The notes below the pieces were generated by a model. It was not told where the DNA came from. It saw only the letters and a program-made list of their open reading frames with translations, and ran no database searches. Shown in pieces: positions 24,565-36,479 of a stretch of DNA of 64,000 nt. Position 1 is the first letter of the stretch, and every line of letters begins with the position of its first letter. Position numbers and translations under genes: made by a program. The stretch is from Rhinopithecus roxellana (lineage: Eukaryota; Chordata; Mammalia; Primates; Cercopithecidae), in NCBI RefSeq assembly GCF_007565055.1, contig NC_044554.1, positions 18,763,921 to 18,827,920 of the forward strand, given 5' to 3'.

Positions 24565-26115
24565 CATGGTGATGTTTCAACACATATAATGTATGTCAAT
24601 CAGATCAGGTAATTAACATATTCATCATCTCAAACATTTATCATTTTTTGTGTGTGTTGGGAACATTCACTATCTTCCTTCTAGCTACTTGACACTATAT
24701 ATTATTGTTAACTATAGTCATTCAACAGTGGTACAGAACATTAGAACATACCTTCCTATCTAGCTATAATTTTGTGTTCTTTAACAAATTGCTCTCTATC
24801 CCTCTTTCCCTCCTACACTTCTCAGCCTCTAGTATCCACTGTTCTACTTTTTGTTTCTATGAGAACAACTTTTTTTAGCTTCCATACATGAATGAGAACA
24901 TCCAGTGTTTAACTTTTTGTTCCTGGCTTATTTAACTTAACATAATGTCTTCCAGTTCCATCTATGTTGGCGTGAATGACAGGATTTCATTTTCTTTTAT
25001 GGATGAATAGTATTGGATTGTGTATATATACACCACGTTCTCTTTATCTATTCATCTGTTGTTGGATGTCTAGGTTGATTCCATATCTTGGCTATTGTAA
25101 ATAGTGCTGCAATAAACGCAGAGGTACAGATGTCTCTCTGAAATACTGATTTCCTTTCCCTTGGATAAATTCCCAGTAGTGGGACTACTGGATCATATGG
25201 TAATTCTATTTGTAGTCTATTGGGGAAATTCCATATTGTTCTCCATAGTGGCTGTACTAGTTTACATTCCCACCAACAGTAGATAAGAGTTCCCTTTTCT
25301 CCGCATTCTCACCAGCATTTATTTTTTGTGTTTTTGAGAATAGCCATGAGATACAATGATATCTCATCAAAGTTTTGATTTTCATTTATCTACTGACTAG
25401 TGATTTGGGGCATTTTTTTCATATGTTAGTTGGCCATTTGTATGTCTTTTTTTTGAGAAATTTTTGTTTAGATAATTGCCCATATTTTAGTTGGATTTTT
25501 GTTGTTGTTGTTGTTGTTAATGTTTGAATTCCTTATGTATGCTGGATATTAGACCCAAGTCAGATGAGTAATTTGCACACATCTTCTCTTATTCTGTAGG
25601 TTGTCTTTTCACTCCGTTGATTGTTTCTTGTGCAGAAACTTTTTAGTTTGATATAATCCCATTTGTTGTTGTTGAGTTTTTATTTTTCACTTTTGTTACA
25701 TGTGCTTTAGAAGTCATTCATAAAATCTTTTCCCATGTCAATGTGCTAAAGCATCTTCCATACATTTTCTTCTAGTAGTTTTATTGTTTCAGGTCTTAGA
25801 TTTACATCTTTGATCAATTTTGAGTTGATTTTTTTATTGGGTGAGAGGTGGGGGTCTAGTGTCATTTTTCTGCATGTGGATATCCGATTTTCACAGCACC
25901 ATTTATTAGAGAGACTGTCCTCTCCCCAGTGAGTGTTATTGGCACCTTTGTCAAAATGAGTTGGCTGTAAGGGCATGGGTTTTTATTTGTGTCCTCCACT
26001 GGGTTACATTGGTCTATGTGTCTGTTTCTATGCCAATGCTATGCTGTTTCCCTTACTACAACTGTGTAGTATATTTTGAGAACTGGTAGTGTGAGGCCTC
26101 CAGCTTTGTTAATAA
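24565..26115 (-). mobile_element. L1MA-like LINE 3' part, minus
   Basis: About 1.5 kb of reverse-complement L1 3' UTR and ORF2: 'gttaactatagtcattcaac', 'ataatgtcttccagttccat', 'tggctattgtaaatagtgct' and 'caatgctatgctgtttccct'. A minus-strand open stretch at 25746-25976 corresponds to an ORF2 segment (NTHWGEDSLSN). Independent of the L1M at 22790, although both point the same way. Confidence 0.88.
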
Positions 26116-26578
26116 TTTCTAAAAATCATCAAATATTGAGTCAACATTCAAATGTCTTCAAATACCTGATAAATGCTTTTTTCCTCCTCCCTCCCTTCTA
26201 ATCTTTCTTCCTTCCTTCTTTTTTTCCTCCCTTCCTTCCTGAAACTGATGATTATATGCAGAGATTAATTCAAGATTGATAGATTTAATCACATTTTTAT
26301 GAAGTGTAATTTATATGTGGAATACTGACATTAACATTCATTGATAATATAGAAGATGCTTCTGATTCTGGGGCATCATGATACCTTAACCAAGCTCTCA
26401 TTTTAACCACTGATGCAATGGACTGTCCCATGAGAAATCAAACTCATTGGACCTGACAGCATCTTATGGCAAGCACACTGCCTAACTTTGCACCTGCTGT
26501 AAGTACCTGCCCTGAAGCTATAGGGCAAATGAGCCAGAGGTGCGGAGGGGTTAAACTCCAGAGCTTGGGGGACTGCTA
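26116..26578. other. Unassigned DNA with a pyrimidine tract
   Basis: Contains a CT-rich run at about 26175-26240 ('cttccttccttctttttttc'). Otherwise nothing recognisable. Confidence 0.5.
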
Positions 26579-26597
26579 TACACACATACATATATAC

Positions 26598-26650
<53 letters not shown>
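26579..26650. repeat. (TA)n/(CA)n compound microsatellite
   Basis: 'cacacacacacacacaca' is flanked on both sides by 'tatatata' runs. The frames at 26403-26669 come from it. Confidence 0.9.
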
Positions 26651-26651
<1 letters not shown>

Positions 26652-26772
26652 TTATTTATTTATTTTTGAGATGGAGTTTGACTCTTGTTGTCCAGGCTGG
26701 AGTGCAATGGCGTGATCTTGGCTCACTGCAACCTCCCCGTCCCAGGTTCAAGTGATTCTCCAGCCTCAGCCT
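26651..26772 (-). mobile_element. Alu SINE 3' fragment, minus
   Basis: 'tatttttgagatggagtttg' to 'cagcctcagcct': only the 3' end of an Alu, about 115 bases, 5'-truncated exactly at the start of an MST LTR remnant. Confidence 0.9.
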
Positions 26773-26804
26773 GCCTCCAAACCTCACGTTAAAATTTCAT
26801 TCCT
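26773..26804 (+). mobile_element. MST-type LTR, 5' piece
   Basis: 'gcctccaaacctcacgtt' and 'aaaatttcattcct' are the early part of an MSTB-type LTR, continued after the Alu at 27124. The first 20 or so bases of the LTR are missing. Confidence 0.75.
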
Positions 26805-27123
26805 GGCCGGGCGCGGTGGCTCATGTCTGTAATCCCAGCACTTTAGGAGGTGGAGCCGGGCATCACAAGGTCAGGAGATCGAGACCATCCTGGCTAACAT
26901 GGTGAAACCCCGCCTCTACAAAATATTAATACAAAAATATTAGCCTGGCATGGTGGTGGGCACCTGTAGTCCCAACTAATCGGGAGGCTGAGGCAGGAGA
27001 ATGGCATGAACCCAGGAGGTGGAGCTTGCAGTGAGCTGAGACCACGCCACTGCACCCCAGCCTGGGGGACTGAGCAAGACTCTGTCTCAAAATAATAATA
27101 ATAATGATAAATTAAATAAATAA
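26805..27123 (+). mobile_element. Alu SINE (S/Y type), plus, inserted in the MST LTR
   Basis: Starts 'ggccgggcgcggtggctcat' and has 'gtcaggagatcgagaccatc' and an A-rich tail with (AAT)n. The short flanking repeat 'attcct' on both sides marks the insertion site within the LTR. Confidence 0.93.
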
Positions 27124-27499
27124 TTGATTCCTAGTGTTGGATGTGGGACCTAAGGGGAGGTGGTGTTTGGCTCAAATGATGGATTCCTCATGAACAGCTT
27201 AGTGCCATCGTCATGATAATGAGTGCATTCTTGATTTGTAGGCTCCCACCAGAGCTGGTAATTAAAAAGGACCTGACATCTCCCTCCTCTCTCTTGCTTG
27301 TTCTCTCACCATATGATCTCTGCACACACCAGCTTCCCTCCCTTTCTGCCATGAGTGGAAGCAGCTTGAATTCCTCATCATAATCAGATGCTGTTACCGT
27401 GTTTCTTGTACAGCCTGTAGATTCACGAGACAAATATTTTTTCTTTATGGATTACCCATGTTCAGGTTTTCCTTTGTAGCAACACGAAAACTAAGACGA
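27124..27499 (+). mobile_element. MSTB-type MaLR LTR, main part
   Basis: Continues the LTR with 'attcctagtgttggatgtgg', 'gagctggtaattaaaaagga', 'ctgccatgagtggaagcagc' and 'tttcttgtacagcctgtag', ending 'gaaaactaagac'. The minus-strand 81-codon frame at 27188-27433 lies entirely inside it. Confidence 0.88.
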
Positions 27500-27589
27500 T
27501 GCCCCAATTCTCCTGTCTTTTGCCAGTGGGAGCTTATTCAAATTGGTTTTGAGTCCTATTAAGCAATTTTATTGCACACAAAAGAATGC

Positions 27590-27940
27590 TCACACGTTAC
27601 CTGTCCAGTTTAATGAACCTGGACAAATGTAAAAACTCGTGTAACCACTACCCAAGGCAAGATACGGCACATTCCTACCACCCCATAGACTGCCTCTGCC
27701 TCCTTACAATTAGTCTGTTTTTACTGCAACCCCAAACAACTGTTAATCTAATTTATAACACTAAAAATTATTTTTTTCAGTACTAGAAATTCACTTAAGT
27801 GGAATTTTGCAGTATGTATTATTTTGTGTCAGTCTTCTTTCATTCAGCATAAAGTTTTAAGATTCATTCATATTCTTTTGTGTAGGTAGTTCATTCCTTT
27901 TTTATTGCTGAGTATTGTTGCATGTATAAATATATCGAAG
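27590..27940 (-). mobile_element. L1M 3' UTR fragment, minus
   Basis: 'ggacaaatgtaaaaactcgt' and 'gtaaccactacccaaggcaa', later 'cattcagcataaagttttaa' and 'cattccttttttattgctga', are words of old L1M 3' ends in reverse complement. Confidence 0.6.
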
Positions 27941-28204
27941 TTGGCTGCATAGTCACATAGTCTTCCATGATTAGGCAGGCTATCTCTACCAGGTCCTAGT
28001 TGTACACCAGGGGGTGTTTCCAAAAGGCCTATAATTCAATGCTTCATATCCCATGACCTTGCTACATGAGCCTCATGATCTGAGTTATGTGTCCCTGATT
28101 GGGAGTGTCATAAATTGCACATTATGTATTTTCCCACCAGTGATACTTCTAATATCATGACATCTGCAGAGAGGCTTACATCACAGCCCAAAACCTTTTC
28201 AAAA
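27941..28204. other. Unassigned DNA
   Basis: No recognisable feature. Confidence 0.35.
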
Positions 28205-29056
28205 TTTACTTTCTGTTTTGAGGTAATTGTAAATTAACATGAAATTGTAATAAATAATAGACATAGATCCTGTATGCCTCTTGTACAGTTTCCCTCATTG
28301 GTGAGCTATTGCAAAATTATGCTAAAATAGAAAAACCAGGATATTGACATAGATTCACTCAAGATCCAGAACACTTCCGTCACCACAAGGATCCCTCATG
28401 TTGCCCCTTTAAACCAACATCCACTTTACTTCCACCTCGATTCTCCTCCTCTATTCTTGTTTTCCGTTTCTATAATTTTGACATTTCAATAATTTAATGT
28501 GTAAATGGAAACAGATATTAGATATTTGGGACTGGCTTTTTTCACTCCTTATAATTCTCTGGAGATTTATTCAGGTTGTTGCACGTATCGATAGTCTGTT
28601 TCTTTTTGTTGCTGAGTAGTATTCTATGATCTGAATATACCACAGTTTGCTTAATTATGTTGAAGGATATCTGGGTTGTTTCCAGATTTTGTCTATTACA
28701 AATAAAGGTGCAATGAGCAGTTCATATAAAGGTTTTTGTGTGAACATGAGTTTTAATTTCTCTGTGATAAATGCCCAAGAGCTCAAATGATAAATCATAT
28801 GGTAGTTGCATGTTCAGTTCTTTAAGAAACCTGCCATACTGTTTTCCAGACTGGCTGTAAAACTTTATATCCTAGTCTCTCTACATAGTTGTCAGCATAC
28901 GGTGTTGTCACTATTTTTTATTTTAGCCATTCTGATTGATGTATAGTGATATTTAATTTTGATTTTAATTTGTATTTCCATAATGACTAATGATATTGTG
29001 CATCTTTTCCTGTGCTTGTTTGCCATCTGCTTATCCCACTCTATGAAATATCTGTT
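28205..29056 (-). mobile_element. L1M LINE 3' part, minus
   Basis: Reverse complement of L1M: 'gttttgaggtaattgtaaat', 'tcaagatccagaacacttcc', 'ttgctgagtagtattctatg' and 'actgttttccagactggctg'. It is interrupted by an Alu at 29070. Confidence 0.78.
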
Positions 29057-29390
29057 CATATCATCTTTTGTTTTGTTTTGTTTTGTTTTTTTTTTGAGAT
29101 GGAGTCTTGCTCTGTTGCCCAAGGCTGGAGTGCAGTGGTGCAGTCTCAGCTCACTGCAAACTCCACCTCCCGGGTTCACACCATTCTCCTGCCTCAGCCT
29201 CCCGAGTAGCTGGGACTACAGGCACCCGCCACCACGCCCAGCTCATTTTTTGTATTTTTAGTAGAGACAGGGTTTCACTATGTTAGCCAGGATGGTATCG
29301 ATCTCCTGACCTCGTGTTCCGCCCGCCTCGGCCTCCCAAAGTGCTGGGATTACAGGTGTGAGCCACCACGCCCGGCTCATATCATCTTTT
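29057..29390 (-). mobile_element. Alu SINE, minus, with perfect target duplication
   Basis: The Alu body (29070-29377) begins with a (TTTTG)n-interrupted poly-T tail and ends 'ccaccacgcccggc'. The 13-mer catatcatctttt occurs at 29057-29069 and again at 29378-29390, a perfect target-site duplication. The 100-codon plus frame at 28959-29261 is an L1M/Alu read-through, not a gene. Confidence 0.96.
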
Positions 29391-30579
29391 AACATGTCTT
29401 GATTATTGTTCCAATACTTTCTAAAATGTTTGAGTATTTTCCTTTTCCTAACATACAGTTACCAAAGTAAATGACTGCAGGTCCTTTTAGGAAAAGACTG
29501 AGAGACTTGTAACCATTTATATTTGTCATTATGAGAATTTTCAGGAGAATCAACCTAGATACACCCGTTATGCATCAAGGTCCCATTTTTCCCCAAAATG
29601 GCCTGAACCTTGCAATAGCATATATTTGCCATAGTTAGGAGGTCAACCTTTGCAGCTAGGCTAATCTGAGAATTAAGTTGTGGCTTTGTCCTCTGTTCAC
29701 TTCTGGAAGATAACAGCCTCCTTGTATACCACCAGGAGGCACTCAGGCTTTCACAGTTAGTTTTTTAATTGCTAATTAATCACACTTACCTACATATTAT
29801 CTTATTCAGAGTGATCAAGCTTAGTAAAAACCATTCAATTCCCCTATTCTTATAATTGCAGTTTCTCCCCGTATTTCTCCAGCAGCTTTACACTGTACCA
29901 GCTAAGGCATTCACATCCTTTGGTATGCCACCCCAGGACACCACAATTGTTTCAACAACTGTGCTGCCCAGTTGTGAAAGGCATTATCTGTACTCCACTT
30001 ACAGATTGCCATGTGGTGGGGAGCAAAGCAGCTTCAAATTCCCATCCAAGTTTGGCTTTCTTGAGTTACTCCTGGTACTACATGTGACAGGTTAGATTCT
30101 TAGGGAATCAGATTATGTGATGGAGATTAGTATGCAGGCAGTTTATATAGGTTTTTGGGGTTCAACACCTCTGGAGGGGAAGGGAAACAAGCAAGATTTT
30201 GCAGAAGGAGAACAAGAACTTGATCCAGTCTCAACAGAAGCCTCAGTTGATCTTCTGGGGAGATGTGAAGACAGATTGACCCTCCAGAGATACTCCGATT
30301 GAGGAAAGGGAGACATGCCTTTCTATGCTACCTTCATCTGGGAAGGAGATATAACTATGGGTGACATAGTTCTCTTCAGCTACCTGATGGAACAGACACT
30401 CGAGGATTATCTGCCAGACTTGCTCTTAGCATTTCATTTAACAAGGTATCTATGATACTACTTCATCGTATTATATAAAGATATTTCCAATTCCATTGTA
30501 AAGTTGCATAGTACCCTATAGTGTGCATATACCTAAGTTTATACAGTTCTACTCATATATATGAGTAAGACTAAATAAA
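29391..30579. other. Unassigned DNA
   Basis: No named repeat. The plus frames at 29856-30095 and 30117-30302 have no recognisable family. The segment 30110-30340 is less AT-rich and may be part of an old repeat. Confidence 0.45.
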
Positions 30580-30612
30580 GTGTGTGTATATATATATGTA
30601 TATATAGGGTCA
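30580..30612. repeat. (TG)n/(TA)n microsatellite
   Basis: 'gtgtgtgtatatatatatgt' and following TATA units. Confidence 0.8.
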
Positions 30613-30649
30613 AAGGTCATATATGTATATGTAATTGCATGGGGTGTCA

Positions 30650-30677
30650 ATGCCCCTAACTTCTGTGTTAGGGGCAT
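30650..30677. repeat. Perfect 11-bp inverted repeat (hairpin)
   Basis: atgcccctaac (30650-30660) and gttaggggcat (30667-30677) pair perfectly around a 6-base loop ttctgt. The arm sequence resembles the terminal region of the Tigger family present just downstream, so this is probably two head-to-head transposon ends. Confidence 0.8.
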
Positions 30678-30699
30678 CAACTGTGTATCACTGTTGAGA

Positions 30700-30704
30700 T
30701 ATAT

Positions 30705-30748
<44 letters not shown>
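30700..30748. repeat. (CA)n microsatellite
   Basis: About 19 consecutive CA units preceded by 'atatatatacacatacac'. Confidence 0.95.
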
Positions 30749-30755
<7 letters not shown>

Positions 30756-30769
30756 GACATCAGCTACAT

Positions 30770-31258
30770 ATCTGTATTTGACCCTTGAACCACACAGTGC
30801 AGTTAAAAATTCACCTATAACTTTTGACTCCCCTAAAACATGACTACTAATAGCCTGCTGTTGACTAGAAATTTTACAAATAATCTAAACAGTCATTTAG
30901 CACATATTTGTATATTATTTTTATTATACACTATGTTCTTAAAGTAAGCTAAAGAAAATATTATTAAATACATAAAGAAGAGAAAATATATTAACTATCC
31001 ATTAAATAAAAGTAGACCATCATAAAGGTCTCATCATCTTCACATTGAGTAGACTGAGGAAGAGGAAAAGGGGGAGGAGGAGGAGGAGGATGAGGAGGAG
31101 GAGGAGGGGTTGGTCTTGCTGTCTCAGGAGTGGCAGAGGCAGAAGAGGTGGAGGAGGTGGAAGGGAAAGCAGGAGAGGCAGGCATACTAGGTGCAACTTT
31201 TATTGAAAATAATTGAGTGTAAGTAGGCCCATGCAGTTTATACCTGTGTTCATACAAG
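30770..31258 (-). mobile_element. Internally deleted Tigger-type element
   Basis: Both ends are present: 'tgacccttgaaccacacagt' at the left and 'cctgtgttcatacaagtg' at the right. The interior shares order and wording with 18600-19020, including 'cttcacattgagtagactga' and the GGA-rich block at 31065-31115. Most of the transposase is gone. The minus-strand 88-codon proline-rich frame at 30991-31257 is an artefact of the GGA repeat. Confidence 0.72.
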
Positions 31259-31261
31259 TGG

Positions 31262-31865
31262 AATTGCTAGCTCAAAGGGTAAATATATATTCAATTTTGC
31301 TGAATATTTCTAATATCTGGGTCAAGGCATTTTACTATTTTACAGTTTGAACAGTTAGTAATGACAGTACCTGTTTATTCACAGTCTCATCAACACACTA
31401 TATAGTTAAGCTTCTGGTTTTCCAATCTGGTATGTGAGAAACATATCAATGTAGCATTAATTTGTATTTCTCTTATTGTGAATGATACTAAGCATATTTT
31501 CATATGAGTATGAGTGACTGGCATTTTTAACTGTCTCTTCATATTTCTAGCTCATTTTTCTATAATATTGTTCATTCTTTTAATGTTTATTTATATCATT
31601 TGGAAGTTCTTTATACATTGAGATAGTAACACTTTATACCATTATAAATCTTTTTTTTTTTTTTCAGTTTTTCATTGTCCTTTAACTTGGCTCATGGTAT
31701 ATTTTTCTATGTAAAGTTTTATCTTATTTTTGTGTGACCAAATGTGTCTGTCTTTTCTCATATTGCGGGTTATGATTAGAAAACATTTCCTCACTTCTAG
31801 CTTATAGGATAATTGACGCATGATTGTTTGTGAGTAGTCTGGCTGTATAGCAAAACCTGTGTGTC
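31262..31865 (-). mobile_element. L1M (L1ME-like) fragment, minus
   Basis: Old L1 ORF2 3' part in reverse: 'gctagctcaaagggtaaat', 'tctcatcaacacactatata', 'tttgtatttctcttattgtg', 'ggaagttctttatacattga'. A T16 run lies near 31650. Confidence 0.6.
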
Positions 31866-32036
31866 GGTCGGGTGCAGTGGCTCACACTGGTAGTCCCAGT
31901 TACTCAGGAGGCTGAGGCAGGAGAACTGCTTGAACCCAGAAGGGGGAGGCTGCAGTGAGCCGAGACTGCAACAATGCACTCCAGCCTGGGTGAGCAGAGC
32001 AAGATTCCGTCTCAAAACAAACAAACAAAACAAAAC
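31866..32036 (+). mobile_element. Alu SINE with internal deletion, plus
   Basis: The Alu start 'ggtcgggtgcagtggctcac' jumps straight to 'ggtagtcccagttactcagg', skipping about 120 bases of the left monomer and linker. The tail is (CAAA)n. Flanks 'aaaacctgtgtgt' and 'aaaaccctatgtgt' look like a decayed target duplication. Confidence 0.9.
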
Positions 32037-32045
32037 AAAACCCTA

Positions 32046-32650
32046 TGTGTGATATTTTAGGTGCAAACATAGACAGTTACATAGCCTTTACCTGGCAGGC
32101 CTCATGGGGCAAAGCTGCCCCCCAGTCTGAGACTCGGTGTGCAGTCTGGAAGGAGTTGCAGTGAAGAACTCAGCACTCCTTCCCACCCCAGGTTCTTGAG
32201 ATTTCTGTATTTCTAACCCAAATTCCTCCATTTGGAGGCCTCCTTGTTGTGGGAGTGGGTGGGGGAACAGGCTTGGCTAAATGCATTCTCAGAGGCCTCT
32301 GTCACCAACACGGCTTACCGGGAGGGCTTGAAGACACTTCTCTCCACTCTGACTCACCCATTCAGTACTTTTCCACCTCTCCCTCTCCAGGCTCGCAGGG
32401 GTATACAAAGCCAGGAGACTTTTGTTTGGGGCTCCCTGGGCAGTGTGAAGTCTCCCCCCATCTGCACTGATACATCTGATCCTTGCCCTGGGCCACTGCC
32501 AGGGAAAAATAAAACACTGGGGAGTTAGTGCTTTTGGTGCTTTTTTCCTGTTTAGCTTCTTGCTTAAAATATCTCGGTGAGTGGATTTGGTTTGTTGTCC
32601 TAATTTACCACCTCGACACCTGGCAGCTCAGTTCTCTCCAGCTCAGCTCT
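32046..32650 (+). other. GC-richer, LTR-like block, unassigned
   Basis: This block is distinctly less AT-rich than its surroundings. It carries AATAAA at 32508-32513 followed by a T/G-rich stretch, an arrangement like U3-R-U5 of a retroviral LTR, in plus orientation. I cannot place it in a named family, and the ends are guesses. The 98-codon frame at 32232-32528 falls inside it and has no recognisable domain. A processed pseudogene or gene 3' end are alternatives. Confidence 0.35.
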
Positions 32651-35600
32651 TGCCAGTTTTAGATTAGTTCAATTTTTACATTCCTATCTCTGATCTGTTG
32701 GTAATTTAGCCTGGTGGTTGGTGCGAGGAGTGAACCCGATGTTACGTTTTCCTATAAAGTTATCTTGTTATTACACCATCACTTATTTAAAAGAATGCTT
32801 TTTCCTACTGATTTGAAATGTAATCTATAAACGAATCATGTTCTGGTGGTTAAATCTTCTGCCTACGAATGAAGCACATCACTTGCAATCATGATTTATT
32901 GGTGAAAGCAAAATATGCAATGGAGCATGATGTCCTACCCTACTCCATATAACCCTGATATAACCGTATTTATAAACAACAAATAAAATTGATCCCACGT
33001 TCCTATCCCCTCCAATCCTGATGCACTTCCCTCCACCTCACACCCCACTCCCCTGTAAGAAATAGCAAATTAGGAAATTGTTATATTTTCTGGTTGTTTT
33101 TATGCTTAATCACTGATAAATACTAATGGTAATAATGGTAACCCTTATTTTGTTACTGAATTTGGAAACGTTTCTTCTAGTGTTTTTCCAGTAAACATGA
33201 TGCTGGATTTGGCATTAAAATAGATACAGTTTATTATTATTATTTTACTAAACATGTTCAATTTTGCCAAATTCCAAATTTTCAACATTAGTGGAAACTA
33301 ATATATAATTTTTCCTGTAATCTACTAAGAAGATGCATAACATTAAAACATTTCCTAATTATAAACCTTTCTTCTGTCCCGTATGTAATCTCTCACTAGG
33401 TGATTTATTACGACATTAATGTGCTTTTCAGTACTTGTGAGGAATGAAGAGTATATTTAAATGATTTGACACAGTGTCTGGCATAAAAGTACAAACAATG
33501 CTATATATTAATATTTACCTGCGTGCTCTGTATTTTTTGATTTCCTTTGTTTTAGATATAAATTTTAAATTTTCTAGACTTTAATTTAGCTTAATATGTA
33601 AAAGATGTCCAATTTCCCTCCCTCCCTTCCTCCCTTTCTTCCTTGCCTGTCAACCTGTTAACTGAAGGTTTTAGTAAGTTGTACTGACTATTCACACATT
33701 TCTCCCTCAATTGGAAATGCTATATTTATCATATATGAATTATTTGATTCTGTCTCATTGTAGTCTCTTGCCACAGTACCGTATCGACTTAGGTTCTCCC
33801 AAGATGTTTTTTCTCTTACTTCAGTGCCTTTCCTAGTGCTACAATCCAACTCATTTTGAAGCATACCACCTCTCACCACTCTCTGTCTCTATTGTTGCTG
33901 GCATTTGCACAGTCAGTAAGAATATTTTTTAAAAACACTTAAATATTTTTGGGGGTCAGCATGAATAGATAGGGAGTAGAGAGAATGATGAGTACATTCC
34001 TGTCTGTCCCTATGCTGTGGTTTGGAGGTTGGCTATTTGAGATTACATTCTTCACATTCCCTGAGCCCTCTGAAGCCAGGACTTACAGTCATGTAAGTCA
34101 AAGTTTTACTCTACCTTTCTTAAAGCTAAAATTCATCTAGGTAAAAGTGCAGAACATGTGCAATGCAGAAACGTATTTCAAAAATGCAACACAATTAGTG
34201 ACGTACCTAGCCGTGATTTACGAGACATTTAGGATGTGATCGTTTGATTTTTTTTGTCCAATTATTTTGGCTCTCAGCATCTCTCTTTTTATGAATTTTT
34301 ATGGGTATTTTAATTAAAAGTAAGAAGAGGTTGATTCAGGTCTAGCTAGGCTGTGATCATTATAATGTGAAAATTCCATTACTTGTTTATAATGATAGGA
34401 ATCAGTGGGCTGTTAAGGTTTGCCTAAAGCCCTTTACCAAACTCTATGCTTTATTGGAATCTAACTTTTTACTCACTTCTCTCAGATTATCTATCTATCT
34501 ACCCATCTAATATCATTCAGATAATACATACTTAAACCTTCAAAACTTGATTGAGTAAACCAGGAGTTACATTTCACTAAAGCTTTTTAAAAAATTTTTA
34601 TTTTTATTTAAGATGTGGCAGCTAAAATACCATGAATTGCAAATATGTGGAATGCTTTGTACATGTTTGTTTTCTAAACAAAACTTTCAATAAAATCTCC
34701 CCCCTTTAATGGCATTTGCCAAGTCAACAGATCCCAGAGCAGGAATTCTCTCATTCTAAGGGATTAGTGTGTGGGGGATGAGATGAGCATCACTTCACTG
34801 GCAATGGTATGCTGAGGAGTGTGCCTAACGAAGTTAATGTCAGAAGCCATGGCCCTGATTCCATTTCATGAGTTTTCATTAATAAATAAAATGATCATGT
34901 AGCAAGGAAATAATTTATACATCTATTAATAGTTGTCTGTTTCAGAACGGTTTGTCAACTATTCCTTTAGTTTAGACGTTTCCAGTGTTGCTGTGTAACA
35001 AATTCTGAGTGACACACGGGGAGAGTTAAGTGAGAAAGAGGCGCAGTTGTACCTTAGACCCTTTTTTCCCTTTACTGTTTTGGTGTTGAAAACAGGCCCA
35101 ATGTCATCATTGCAATGGATGTGTGATGCTGGTATGTTTCATGGTTCTTGATTCCTTTCATGAATCTTTGCATAAAATGTCACGTATGTTGGGGAGGATT
35201 TTATATAATTCATCCTGCTGATAATAACTTTTGCCTTTATATTTTAGAGTTTTTTTGTTGGAAATAATTTTCTATGTCTGAATTTATTTGGGGCTTTGCT
35301 ATAATATTCAATAAGAAAAACTTTTTAATAAATGTTTGAAGAGATTAAGTTGTCCTCACTCTAGTGCAAGACTATTCAACTATTTTAATTTTCCCCCATA
35401 TTCAAGGCTTTTTAATGTTTCAAGAAACAATCTTATTTAATGTTACAGAGAAATACTTGTAATAATGACTATGTATGTGAGTCCAACATTAGTTTAGATA
35501 TTTGAAGCTATATCCAATGCTTTCATAAAACATGTATGTCAACTTAAAGATACAATAACAGATTGAAGTCAGAAAAATATTTACAGTTGCAAAAATGTGG

Positions 35601-36479
35601 TACTGAGACTATAGTTACAAATTGATCTTGGCCATTTGCTCTAGGCTGATGAAAATTATGGCATCTATGGTGAGTAGGTCCTTTTGAAAACGAGCACAGT
35701 TTTCCATTTTGTTTTCCCTATAAAGTCTGATCACGTTAGTCAGATAAATAGGCAGAGATAGAGACTGTCCATTTTACAGGACTCAGTTTACTATGGTTAA
35801 AACTACAAGCAGATTTTTTTTTTTCCTGGTCTTACATGTAGTTGTCTTCCTTTGTTTACCACTTTTTTGAAAAATCAACGTTAGATCTTCCATGATTTAA
35901 TTTGTGACCAAATAGGGATCCAGAATAGTTTTACTATAATGAATTATGTTGAAACTCTTTCATTTTCATTTCGAACAAGACATTTTAAATAACCAAAAGA
36001 TCACAAGGTTCCACCCCTTAAGCTTTATACTGGTGGTGATTCCATTGGATAGCTGCAAATATGGAGGAAAAACTTTTTGTTAAACTAAAATTTAAAATAT
36101 CTAGTTTATCATACCAATAAGTTTATTCAAATAGAATAAAATCAAATTTTGGCCTCTTAAATCCTTGTAGAGATTCTCTTTCTACAAATATGTTAAGCTC
36201 TCTCTGTTATCTGTCCTCCTGAGTAGCCTAAGTACTATCGATTAGCTATAGACTTCTCCCTAAGTGGGGGCCAGGTATTAAAATGTAAAGCAAAACAAAA
36301 ATTCAAATAAATCACATTCTGAGTACATTCTTCCTTCTTTGAAGTGGGCTAGTGCCTCCTCATTAAATGATTAACACACTTGAAAAAATATATTTAAGAA
36401 AATGAGATAATAAACCTAAATATGTTTTCAGTTTCACATTTCTAATGCCTATCGAACATTTATTCCTAGGGACTCTCTT
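32651..36479. other. Unassigned non-coding DNA
   Basis: About 3.8 kb with no repeat I can name. There is a CT tract at about 33617-33650 and possibly a decayed MIR around 33420-33500. No exon-like open frame with recognisable homology. Confidence 0.5.

Noticed and set aside
24198..24583. Two overlapping ~100-codon minus frames
   Set aside because: Antisense Alu plus an adjacent microsatellite.
22790..26115. Possibility that the two minus L1 3' ends are one L1 split by later insertions
   Set aside because: Both contain the same 3' UTR and ORF2-end landmarks, so they are two separate insertions.
28959..29261. 100-codon plus frame
   Set aside because: It reads from a decayed L1M into an inverted Alu; no gene.
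30991..31257. Proline-rich 88-codon minus frame
   Set aside because: It is produced by GGA repeats in a deleted Tigger element.
32708..32760. 'ggtgcgaggagtgaacccg' as a possible retroviral primer binding site after the LTR-like block
   Set aside because: It does not match the 3' end of a tRNA used by known primate ERVs well enough, and it is not directly next to a clear LTR end.
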